64,000 bases of DNA. Origin: Bacteroidia bacterium (GTDB taxonomy: Bacteria > Bacteroidota > Bacteroidia > Flavobacteriales > Flavobacteriaceae). Every line of letters starts with the position of its first letter. Position 1 is the first letter of the stretch. Under the pieces are notes generated by a model, which saw nothing but the letters and a program-made list of their open reading frames with translations, was not told the DNA's origin and did not search any database. Both the position numbers and the translations under genes were made by a program. Where the stretch lies: the NCBI GenBank assembly GCA_030428705.1, contig JAUIDI010000007.1:124001-188000 (forward strand). The letters are read 5' to 3'. Below are positions 36,781 to 44,869 of this stretch, one piece after another.

Positions 36781-37902
36781 TTAATGAATTCTGACCTTAT
36801 CATACACCTCCAACGTTTTTTTTGTCATGTTTGGTATGGTAAATTCGTTTAAAGCTTTTTGTTTGGCATTTTTGCCAAGATTCTGGGTCAATTGTGGATC
36901 GTTTATCAATTTTTGAAAGGTATCGGTAAGTTGCCCCACATGCTCATTTTCAAAGAGCATGCCATTGGTACCATGGTCGATTTGTTCGTAACTTCCTTCG
37001 GTATTACTCCTCACCGGACAACATTCGGCCATCATAGCTTCAAGGGTTACCAGGGGAAAAGACTCCATACGAGAAGGCAACACAAAAATATCAAAAATGT
37101 CATAAAAGGGTTTCGGATCTTGAAAGGGAATAAGCGATACAATTTTAGAAATATCTTTTTGTTCGATCAAGTTTTGTAGCCATAGAAAGTCTTTGGAGCC
37201 TTCGGTTCCGCCTAAAAAAATGCAATGTATTTTATCTTGGGTCCCAAGGTCTAGTTTTGCAATGGAATCGGCCAAGATATCGCAACCCTTTTCCCACGTA
37301 GGCCTTCCGACGAAACCTATGATGAATTTGTCGAGCGGAATATTATGCTTCAGTCGAAACGCTTCCTTTTCGGTTTTCGACAGTGGCTTGGCGAATCTAT
37401 CCGATACGCCATGATGTACTATTGTTATGTTTTGCTCGACAATACCAAAAACTTCTTTCCCTATTTCTTTTGATTCTTGGCTAATTGCTATCAGATGTGT
37501 CGGATTCTTGAACTTGATATTTTTTTTGATCTTGGTATTGTGAATGGTCGTTGCGAATTTTTTGCCCATTAGCCACGGAACAAAACTCGTATATGGTGAT
37601 TGGCAATGAATAATATCAGGGTCAAAATTTTTTAGGTCGCGCACCATGTGTAATATAGAGGAAAGGGATTGATACACTTTGATGTGAACGGGCCCTGTAG
37701 GCGTCTTGAACTCCTTGATGGTTATACCAAGCTCTTTGAATTCCAGATAAAAGTCATCTACCCTACCCGTGGCATTGGGTACTTTACCACCAGTAACGAG
37801 ACAAACCTCATGGCCCATATCGATCAGTCCTTTGGTAAGATCTAAGGTATGGGTGGTAACTCCACTTTGCTCTATCCTACTTAAAAGAAAGGCAATCTTC
37901 AT
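36781..37902 (-). CDS. GT4 glycosyltransferase
   Basis: The 373-residue GT-B enzyme opens KIAFLLSRIEQSGVTTHTLD, with FVGRPTWEKGCDILADSIAK in the interdomain region (about 193-212) and the donor motif ESFPLVTLEAM (E-x7-E, about 281-291). A HCQSPYTSFVPWLMGKKF segment lies in the acceptor domain. It is 12 nt from the initiating transferase gene and 21 nt from the next GT4 gene, so probably acts early in repeat-unit assembly. Donor unknown. Confidence 0.86.
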   Translation of the reverse strand: MKIAFLLSRIEQSGVTTHTLDLTKGLIDMGHEVCLVTGGKVPNATGRVDDFYLEFKELGITIKEFKTPTGPVHIKVYQSLSSILHMVRDLKNFDPDIIHCQSPYTSFVPWLMGKKFATTIHNTKIKKNIKFKNPTHLIAISQESKEIGKEVFGIVEQNITIVHHGVSDRFAKPLSKTEKEAFRLKHNIPLDKFIIGFVGRPTWEKGCDILADSIAKLDLGTQDKIHCIFLGGTEGSKDFLWLQNLIEQKDISKIVSLIPFQDPKPFYDIFDIFVLPSRMESFPLVTLEAMMAECCPVRSNTEGSYEQIDHGTNGMLFENEHVGQLTDTFQKLINDPQLTQNLGKNAKQKALNEFTIPNMTKKTLEVYDKVRIH

Positions 37903-37923
37903 ATAATCGGATACGTTTTAGTG

Positions 37924-39099
37924 CTATGACAAGCTTTGATATTCTTTTAATATTTTTTCCCAGATTATGGGGCGGCTGAATCTTGTAACGATTAGTTCAC
38001 GGATGACCTCTTTTTTCAACGCTTCGCCTTTTTCAAACGATAAAATCGCCAGTTTCATACGTTGGTAGAGCTTTTCGGCGTCCTTCACGGGAATAATATG
38101 ACCGTTTTGGTTTTCAATGATTATTTCGTTGCATCCGTTGATATCCGATACGATACTGGGAAGCCCCATTGAACCTGCTTCCATTACTACATTCGGAAAA
38201 CCCTCCCTGTAACTCGGAAAGGTAAGCATATCGGCTATGGCGTAATATGGTCTTACGTTTGATTTGGAACCTACGGCAATAATGTCTTTGTTTCCTTCCA
38301 TTATTTCTTCAGTAGCAGGGAGCAAGGGGTCAAGATCCTCCTCGGGGGAGCCAACGAGAAGCAATTTGGTGTTCTTGAATTCAGTATTTAATCGGTCAAA
38401 GGCGAGGGCCAATTCATTAATGCCCTTGTCGGTAACAAGTCTCCCGACAAAGATAAAGACAAAGTCGGACGGCCCGATGCCCAATTCTGTCCGTAGGCTT
38501 TCTTTCGCCTTGGCATCGAATAGTGACGGATCATATAGTTTGGTATCCACGCCATTTGAGCTGCCATTGCCGATTACTTTTAATTTTTTGGGTGTAGTAA
38601 ATTTATGCTGCACAATGATATCGCGTAGTCCGAATGAATTCGGATATATTCCCGTGGCACAGAAATAGGTTATTTTTTCGACGATATTCAATAGCGATCT
38701 TTTCGCTCCCAGAACTTCCAGTAGGGGCAAGCCGGCAATCGTATGTAAACGATGGGGCACTCGTGCGAAGTACGCGGCGACCATACCCAAAGTGCCGGCT
38801 TTTGGCGTATGGGTGTGGACAATAAAAGGCTTTTCCCTTCTAAATATCCGGTAAAGTTTCCAAAGTGCCCTTAAATCTTGAACAGGTGTGATTTTACGGG
38901 TCATTGCCACTGGGATTACACGACTGTTCTCTTTCTCGCCCACAAACTCCAATACATCAATATCGGTAGAATTGGCACCTCCCTTGGCAGAAGAAATACC
39001 GATAACCTCATAATGATCAGACATGAACTTTAGTTGCCCTCGAAGAAGGCCCCCAAGAGAGGCAGGAATCGTGGTTATTCGTATGAGTTTCGGTTTCAT
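37924..39099 (-). CDS. GT4 glycosyltransferase, PglA-like
   Basis: The enzyme has 391 residues from the ATG at 39099 (MKPKLIRITTIPASLGGLLR), which overlaps the preceding gene's stop as ATGA; a longer frame adds 16 residues and is rejected. HTHTPKAGTLGMVAAYFARV (about 94-113) and HTIAGLP are hallmarks of the PglA/WbpU group, which adds the second sugar to undecaprenyl-diphospho-amino-sugar. EGFPNVVMEAG is the donor motif. Together with the PglC-like gene downstream it suggests a Pgl-type start of the repeat unit. Confidence 0.87.
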   Translation of the reverse strand: MKPKLIRITTIPASLGGLLRGQLKFMSDHYEVIGISSAKGGANSTDIDVLEFVGEKENSRVIPVAMTRKITPVQDLRALWKLYRIFRREKPFIVHTHTPKAGTLGMVAAYFARVPHRLHTIAGLPLLEVLGAKRSLLNIVEKITYFCATGIYPNSFGLRDIIVQHKFTTPKKLKVIGNGSSNGVDTKLYDPSLFDAKAKESLRTELGIGPSDFVFIFVGRLVTDKGINELALAFDRLNTEFKNTKLLLVGSPEEDLDPLLPATEEIMEGNKDIIAVGSKSNVRPYYAIADMLTFPSYREGFPNVVMEAGSMGLPSIVSDINGCNEIIIENQNGHIIPVKDAEKLYQRMKLAILSFEKGEALKKEVIRELIVTRFSRPIIWEKILKEYQSLS

Positions 39100-40214
39100 T
39101 TTTTGATTATAGCTTTGTTCAAGATATTGTAAAAAATACCTTCCCACTGTTGCCCTACTTTTTCCATCGAGAACCTGCCCAATGCCTTTGGGGCATTTTT
39201 TCGGAGCTTCTCCCGAAGCGCATCGTTGTTCATCAATTCATGGAGCTGCGCGACCATGGCCTCGATATTTTGGTCTTCGACCAAAAGTCCGTCATGGTTA
39301 TGGCTAATGATATCCGACGGGCCCGAAATACAATCATACGATATACAGGCCGCACCTTGCGACATGGCCTCGAGAATTACCATAGGCAGTCCCTCGAACC
39401 TTGAACTTAGGACAAAAATCTCGGAATTTGCCAATATTTCGTTGACATCGTTGCGATATCCCGTAAATTCTACCTTATCCGCAACACCGAGTCTTTCGGC
39501 CTCGTCTTTTAAGAATTTCATTCCGGTGTCCCCTCCGCCGACAATTTTCAACCGCCATTCCGGATTTTTTTCGAATATCTTTTTCGCGATCAACAATAGA
39601 TTGTCGAACCCTTTGATCGTATAGCGATCTAACCCGCCAATGGCAACTATTTCTTTCGCCCTGTCTGCATTCATGCTTATATTGTCAAGTACCGGAAAGG
39701 TGCATGGGTTGGGAACGACAATCGTATTTTTGTTCCGTTCCATAAAAAACTCCTTATCGAATTCGGTCAATATGGTAACCGCATCCGCCTTGGGGTAGAG
39801 GTAATCCCAAATAATTCGCTGCAAACGATTGTTAAGGGCCAAGTGGTTGCTGTGCTCCGATACGGTGACTTTTATATTATAGATTTTTCCAATGGGAATG
39901 GAGACGAAACCATACAGGTCTATATGCGAACTAAGAACATGGGGCCTATTGCCCTTCTTTTTATAAAAAGCCAAAAAGTTTAGAAAACCGTTTAAGAGTT
40001 TCGAGTTAAGAAATTTCTTTTTGTGTAGCCGTATACGTTCGATTCTTTCGTCAAGCTCGTAGTGGTCAGGTCCCCAAAGGGTAATGATCCTAACGGTATG
40101 TCCTCGGCCCACCATATAATGTGCAAGATTACTGACTACTCTTTGGGCACCACCGCCTTCCATGGAACAAATCAAAAAATCGATCTTCAATGGATCTAAA
40201 GCTTTAGTACTCAT
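39096..40214 (-). CDS. GT4 glycosyltransferase, paralogue 1 of a three-copy set
   Basis: This 372-residue GT4 enzyme shares long stretches with the 40250-41356 and 47997-49076 products: MEGGGAQRVVSNLAHYMVGR at the N-terminus, VSEHSNHLALNNRLQR (about 120-135), RNKNTIVVPNPCTFPVL and EGLPMVILEAMSQGAACISY (donor site, about 287-306). The 4-nt ATGA overlap with the downstream PglA-like gene indicates translational coupling. The similarity marks a family expanded by duplication within the locus. Confidence 0.88.
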   Translation of the reverse strand: MSTKALDPLKIDFLICSMEGGGAQRVVSNLAHYMVGRGHTVRIITLWGPDHYELDERIERIRLHKKKFLNSKLLNGFLNFLAFYKKKGNRPHVLSSHIDLYGFVSIPIGKIYNIKVTVSEHSNHLALNNRLQRIIWDYLYPKADAVTILTEFDKEFFMERNKNTIVVPNPCTFPVLDNISMNADRAKEIVAIGGLDRYTIKGFDNLLLIAKKIFEKNPEWRLKIVGGGDTGMKFLKDEAERLGVADKVEFTGYRNDVNEILANSEIFVLSSRFEGLPMVILEAMSQGAACISYDCISGPSDIISHNHDGLLVEDQNIEAMVAQLHELMNNDALREKLRKNAPKALGRFSMEKVGQQWEGIFYNILNKAIIKK

Positions 40215-40249
40215 TTTTTAGTGATTAATTCGGTTATTTTTTAAACTGA

Positions 40250-41356
40250 TCAGTTTGATATGGGGCCTTTTCCGAGCATTACGCTTTGGAAAATATCCTC
40301 CCATTGACGACCCACTTTTTCCACGGAGAACTTTTCAAGGGCCTTAGGTGCATTTTTTCCAAGTCGCGCCCGCAAGGAATCGTCGTTCATGAGTTTCAAC
40401 AATTGTGCGGCCATGGCATCGATATTCTGGTCTTCCACCAAAATGCCGTCATGGTTATGGGTGATGATATCGGACGGGCCCGAGATGCAATCGTACGAAA
40501 TGCACGCTACGCCTTGTGACATTGCTTCCAAGATTACCATGGGCAGGCCTTCGAGCCTTGAACTTAAAATATAGATTTCGGCATTTGCCAATATTTCCCT
40601 GATATCGCTACGATATCCGGTAAATTCTACCTTATCGGAAAGACCAAGTCTTTCGGCCTCGCCTTTTAAGAATTTCATTCCGGTGTCGCCCTCGCCGACA
40701 ATTTTCAACCGCCATTCAGATTCTTTTTCGAATACCTTTTTCGCGATTAGTAGAAGATTGTCGAATCCCTTGACGTGATAATGGTTTAGGCGGCCTATGG
40801 CCACTATTTCTTTGTTCCTGATCTTTGAGCGCGGATTTTCTAAGATAGGGAAGGTACATGGATTGGGGACCACGATCGTATTTTTGTTCCGCTTCATAAA
40901 AAACTCCCTGTCGAACTCGGTCAATATGGTCACCGCATTGGCTCTGGGATAAAGGTAGTTCCAACAAATACTTTGTGCACGGTTGTTAAAGGCCAAATGG
41001 TTGCTGTGCTCCGATACAGTCACTTTTATGTTGTAGATCATACTATTGGGAATGGATACCAGTCCGAGCAGATCCAAATGTGAGCTAAGAATATCGGGGC
41101 GATTGCTCTTTTTTCTATAAAACGCCAGTAAATTGAAAAAACCGTTGATAACGATAGAATGAAAAAGCGGGTGCCGATGCAGTTTTATCCGCTCTATTTT
41201 TGGATTCAACTCATAATGATCAGGTCCCGTAATGGTAATCACCCGTATCGAATATCCTTTTTCAGCCAGATAGTTGGCAAGAATGCTGATTACCCTTTGG
41301 GCCCCACCAGCTTCCATATTACTGGTCAAAAAATCAATTTTTAAAGCGGCGGACAT
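40250..41356 (-). CDS. GT4 glycosyltransferase, paralogue 2 of a three-copy set
   Basis: The enzyme has 368 residues from ATG 41356 (MSAALKIDFLTSNMEAGGAQ); a TTG-started frame adds 9 residues and is less likely. It is a close paralogue of the neighbour encoded at 39096-40214 (SGPSDIITHNHDGILVEDQN versus SGPSDIISHNHDGLLVEDQN). The two genes are 35 nt apart and form a tandem duplicate, now specialised or redundant. The donor motif is EGLPMVILEAMSQG. It is the first gene of the seven-gene - strand operon, so its upstream region (to 41722) should carry the promoter. Confidence 0.88.
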   Translation of the reverse strand: MSAALKIDFLTSNMEAGGAQRVISILANYLAEKGYSIRVITITGPDHYELNPKIERIKLHRHPLFHSIVINGFFNLLAFYRKKSNRPDILSSHLDLLGLVSIPNSMIYNIKVTVSEHSNHLAFNNRAQSICWNYLYPRANAVTILTEFDREFFMKRNKNTIVVPNPCTFPILENPRSKIRNKEIVAIGRLNHYHVKGFDNLLLIAKKVFEKESEWRLKIVGEGDTGMKFLKGEAERLGLSDKVEFTGYRSDIREILANAEIYILSSRLEGLPMVILEAMSQGVACISYDCISGPSDIITHNHDGILVEDQNIDAMAAQLLKLMNDDSLRARLGKNAPKALEKFSVEKVGRQWEDIFQSVMLGKGPISN

Positions 41357-41722
41357 ATTTTTACCAATTGCTGTACCTGACAAGTGTTTATTTAACTTAA
41401 AAATTGGGTTTACATTGCATTATGAAGTCTTTTTTTTTGTCAAATCCATGGAATGGACCCGCTAACTTTTTTGGATAAAAAATAGTTTTTCCATTGTCTT
41501 TTGAAATTTCTTTATCCTACATTCTTGTGAGCAACAACCAGAGACTTTCGAAGAGCAAAAATAACTAATTGCCATCTGCTTGGATGTCAGAAGTGAAGTT
41601 TACTTTTGAATGATCAAAAGTGAAAGAATATTCTTTAAAAAAACTTGAAAATTCTTAAAATTCATTAACTTTAAGTATCAGATTTTCCTGAATACCGTAG
41701 CATTAACCATAAATCTTATGTC
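41357..41722. promoter_or_regulatory. Divergent intergenic region (366 bp) with inverted repeat
   Basis: It lies between the GT4 operon (-) and the secreted beta-helix protein (+). It contains a perfect inverted repeat ACTTTTGA-ATGA-TCAAAAGT at 41602-41621, about 100 nt upstream of the + strand start, and a long T-run near 41431. No gene is seen. Confidence 0.5.
41645..41673 (+). promoter_or_regulatory. Candidate promoter of the secreted beta-helix gene
   Basis: TTG (41645-41647) is followed after 18 nt by TAACTTTA (41666-41673), near the TTG / TAnnTTTG consensus and about 50 nt before the start. The ACTTTTGA inverted repeat lies just upstream, in a place suited to a regulator. Confidence 0.4.
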
Positions 41723-44700
41723 ATGAGAAAAATTCTACTTCAAACTTCCTTCGTTGCATTTTTAGGCTTCATTGTTTGGATTACCACTTCTTTCGTATTA
41801 TTTCCCAAAACAGAAATTAAAAAACCTCCAACCACAAGGACTTTTTCGACTTTTGTTACACCACATAGTCAAGAATCATCGAGTTTAGCAATGGTACCGA
41901 CAATAGAACTTACAGATAACGATATAAAGGCGCTACCTATTATTAGTAGGGGATATGGTTCCGATGCTACAGGAGGCCGAGGGGGTTCGGTAATTCAGGT
42001 AACAAATCTCAACGACGGTGGACCGGGGAGTTTCAGGGATGCTATTCAACAATCAGGAACACGTAATATTATTTTTAGGGTAGGCGGAACTATTAATGCA
42101 ACTACTTATTATGACGTTGATGATCCTAATTATACTATTTGGGGGAATACCGCTCCCGGTGATGGCATACTTATACGTGAAGGTGAATTACGATTGGAGG
42201 CCGATAATGGCATCGTTATGGGCATGAAACTAAGACAGGGACCAGGTAGCACTGGAAGTAATGAAGACTGTATTAATATTCGTCCGGACAGTGGACAGAA
42301 CATTACAAAGATGTGTATAGCCTTTAACTCGATCAGTTGGGGGGTCGATGAAAGCATAGGTACGAATAGTTTTGCGGGAACAACAGCAAGAAACGTCGGC
42401 TTCTACAATAACATGATAGGTGAAAGTACTTATGGATTATTGGTGTTCTCTGACATTGCTAAAGTAGGAGTCTATCAAAATGCCTTCATCTTAAATTGGG
42501 AAAGAAACGCGAGGGTTAACAGACCTGCCCCCGGATTATTCGATTTTGAGGAAATAAACAATATCATACACGGAGCCAATTATGCAATTGTACCAAGTTT
42601 GGGTGCCAAATTCTCTGTAATCAACAATGTTTATACGGAAAGTTCGGAAGCCTCAGCTGCCACAACAAGTCTGGTACAGGCTGCTGTTGCAGATGCCGGA
42701 TATGCACTAGAAGCCGAGACATATGCCTATATAACGGGCAACGATATTGCAGGAGTAAATGTAAACAGTAGCAACCTTAATCCATATTTGCAGGGCTCTC
42801 CGTTTGAGACTACAGGTTATGAGATTATACCCACATCTTCTATTGATGTTACGAAAATGGGAGATATATTCCACCCAAGGGATGCCGTTGATACAAGATT
42901 GATAAATGCGTATAATAATGGTAATGGCACTAGGACAACATCGGGTACTTTTCCATCGATCAATGGTGGAACACCTTATGCGGATAGCAATAACAACGGA
43001 TTGGGCGACGCCTATGAAGCGGCAAATGGCGGTCCCGTGCAGTCGGACAGACCTGCTACAGTGATATTAAAAGATGGTACGATATTGGATCAATCAGGTG
43101 TAACCAATTATGCAGCTGAGGGCTATACTCATCTGGAAATTTTTCTTAACGATTTGTCAGGCAATTGGGATGATTTTGAGAGAGTTGGTGTTGGCAATGA
43201 CCAATTAAAAATCAACAATATCCCCGAAACCATTTCCGCCTATGCCCCGGTAGCGCAAGACAACGGTGCTTTTGAGATACTTAATAATGACAATACTTTG
43301 AAATTGTCCGGCAACGCTTGGAAAAAGGCCGACTTGAATTATACCATTACCGCAAATACCGTTTTGGAGTTTGACCTAAAGGTTACCGGTCTCGGGGAAA
43401 TCCATGGTATCGCCTTCGACAATGATAATGCATTGGGTGGCGAGACCCTGTTCCAGTTCGCGGGCACGCAGACCGATTACGGTCTTCAGGGCTATAACAC
43501 CTATTCGGGGAACGATTGGGTGCACTTTACTGTACCCATTGGCGAGCATATTACCGGCGATTACAACTACATAGTCTTCGCGGCGGACAAGGATTCGAGT
43601 CCTGGTTTGCAAGAAAGTTCCTTTAGGAATATTGTTCTGAACGAAGGCACGACCGGTCTTACTATTAACGGGACTGTTCAGGCCATAGACGCATACGCCC
43701 CTGGATCGCAAGATAGTGGCACCTTTGAGATACAGGATGGCGGGAATACCCTTCGCCTTATGGGCAACGCCTGGAAGAAAGCTATGTTTGACTATACCGT
43801 GACCCCCAATACCATAATGGAGTTTGACCTGAAGGTTTTAAGTACGGGGGAGATCCACGGTATTGCGTTCGATAATGACGATACGCTGGGAGGTGAGATG
43901 CTCTTCCAATTCGCAGGGACCCAAAGCGATTATGGCCATCAGGACTATGCGACCTATTCCGGCAACGATTGGGTACACTTCGCCATACCGGTGGGCGAAC
44001 ATTTCACGGGCACGTACAACAACATCGTTTTCGTGGCCGACGACGATTCATCCCCTTCGGCACAGGAGAGCTTCTTCAGGAATATCGTATTCAATGAAGG
44101 CGTGACCGGGCTGAACATCAACGGAGTCCAGGAAATGGTCGACGCTTATGATCCGGTAGGTCAGGACGCGGGATCTTTCGAAATACAAGATGGCGGCAAT
44201 ACGATTCGGCTTACGGGAAACGCATGGAAGAAGGCTCCCTTCAACTATACGGTCACATCCAATACGGTGTTGGAGTTCGACCTCATGGTTACCGGCACGG
44301 GCGAGATTCACGGTATCGCGTTTGACAACAACGATACCCTGGGCAGCGAATTGCTTTTCCAATTCGCGGGCACTCAGGACAACTACGGTCTCCAGGACTA
44401 TAACACCTATTCCGGGAACGGTTGGGTACACTTCGCCATACCGGTGGGCGGGCATTTCACTGGCACGTACAACAACATTGTTTTCGTGGCCGACGACGAT
44501 TCCCCCTCTTCGGCACAGGAGAGCTTTTTTAGAAACATCGTACTGAATGAAAATTCTTCGAGTAATCTCTCCGCGAGAATATTTGGTTCTGAAGAAGGTG
44601 GCGAGCCTTATTCGTTCCTTTTTCCAAACAAGGCGAAAACCTTTGCCACGTTAGTAAGTTCGGGAGAAATTAAGGATGTTGCCCTATATGCTATAAATGG

Positions 44701-44839
44701 TAGTCTTGTTAAGAAGGTAGCATCAAAGGCTACGACCAATATAGAAATAGCGTTGCACGATATTCCTGACGGCTTGTATATCGTTCGATTTAGAACAAAT
44801 GATTCGATACAAAGCAAAAAATTGGTCGTTGAGCATTAG
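41723..44839 (+). CDS. Secreted pectate-lyase-like beta-helix protein with three repeats and a T9SS C-terminal domain
   Basis: This 1038-residue exported protein has an N-terminal signal or anchor (about 4-27). A right-handed beta-helix (about 75-410) begins GYGSDATGGRGGSVIQVTNL and resembles polysaccharide lyase family 1 (SFRDAIQQSGTRNIIFRVGG). A Ca-binding-like ADSNNNGLGDAYEAANGG follows, then three repeats of about 151 residues (about 497-949) that look like carbohydrate-binding modules. The last 80 residues (VALYAINGSLVKKVASKA ... GLYIVRFRTNDSIQSKKL) are a type IX secretion C-terminal domain. It would be exported and attached to the cell surface, to cut or bind uronic-acid polymer. Catalytic activity is inferred. 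Confidence 0.82.
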   Translation: MRKILLQTSFVAFLGFIVWITTSFVLFPKTEIKKPPTTRTFSTFVTPHSQESSSLAMVPTIELTDNDIKALPIISRGYGSDATGGRGGSVIQVTNLNDGGPGSFRDAIQQSGTRNIIFRVGGTINATTYYDVDDPNYTIWGNTAPGDGILIREGELRLEADNGIVMGMKLRQGPGSTGSNEDCINIRPDSGQNITKMCIAFNSISWGVDESIGTNSFAGTTARNVGFYNNMIGESTYGLLVFSDIAKVGVYQNAFILNWERNARVNRPAPGLFDFEEINNIIHGANYAIVPSLGAKFSVINNVYTESSEASAATTSLVQAAVADAGYALEAETYAYITGNDIAGVNVNSSNLNPYLQGSPFETTGYEIIPTSSIDVTKMGDIFHPRDAVDTRLINAYNNGNGTRTTSGTFPSINGGTPYADSNNNGLGDAYEAANGGPVQSDRPATVILKDGTILDQSGVTNYAAEGYTHLEIFLNDLSGNWDDFERVGVGNDQLKINNIPETISAYAPVAQDNGAFEILNNDNTLKLSGNAWKKADLNYTITANTVLEFDLKVTGLGEIHGIAFDNDNALGGETLFQFAGTQTDYGLQGYNTYSGNDWVHFTVPIGEHITGDYNYIVFAADKDSSPGLQESSFRNIVLNEGTTGLTINGTVQAIDAYAPGSQDSGTFEIQDGGNTLRLMGNAWKKAMFDYTVTPNTIMEFDLKVLSTGEIHGIAFDNDDTLGGEMLFQFAGTQSDYGHQDYATYSGNDWVHFAIPVGEHFTGTYNNIVFVADDDSSPSAQESFFRNIVFNEGVTGLNINGVQEMVDAYDPVGQDAGSFEIQDGGNTIRLTGNAWKKAPFNYTVTSNTVLEFDLMVTGTGEIHGIAFDNNDTLGSELLFQFAGTQDNYGLQDYNTYSGNGWVHFAIPVGGHFTGTYNNIVFVADDDSPSSAQESFFRNIVLNENSSSNLSARIFGSEEGGEPYSFLFPNKAKTFATLVSSGEIKDVALYAINGSLVKKVASKATTNIEIALHDIPDGLYIVRFRTNDSIQSKKLVVEH
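43211..44566 (+). repeat. Three tandem repeats of about 453 bp
   Basis: Units at 43211-43663, 43664-44116 and 44117-44566 each encode about 151 residues with AYxPxxQDxGxFEI near the start, GNAWKKA, GEIHGIAFDN, LLFQFAGTQ, YSGNxWVHF and ESxFRNIV. Units 2 and 3 are very similar in DNA (for example TTTTCGTGGCCGACGACGAT in both), pointing to recent duplication or gene conversion. The region has visibly higher GC than the 5' half of the gene. Confidence 0.88.
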
Positions 44840-44869
44840 AAAATGAGAAGGCAACAAACTTAGAACTAT

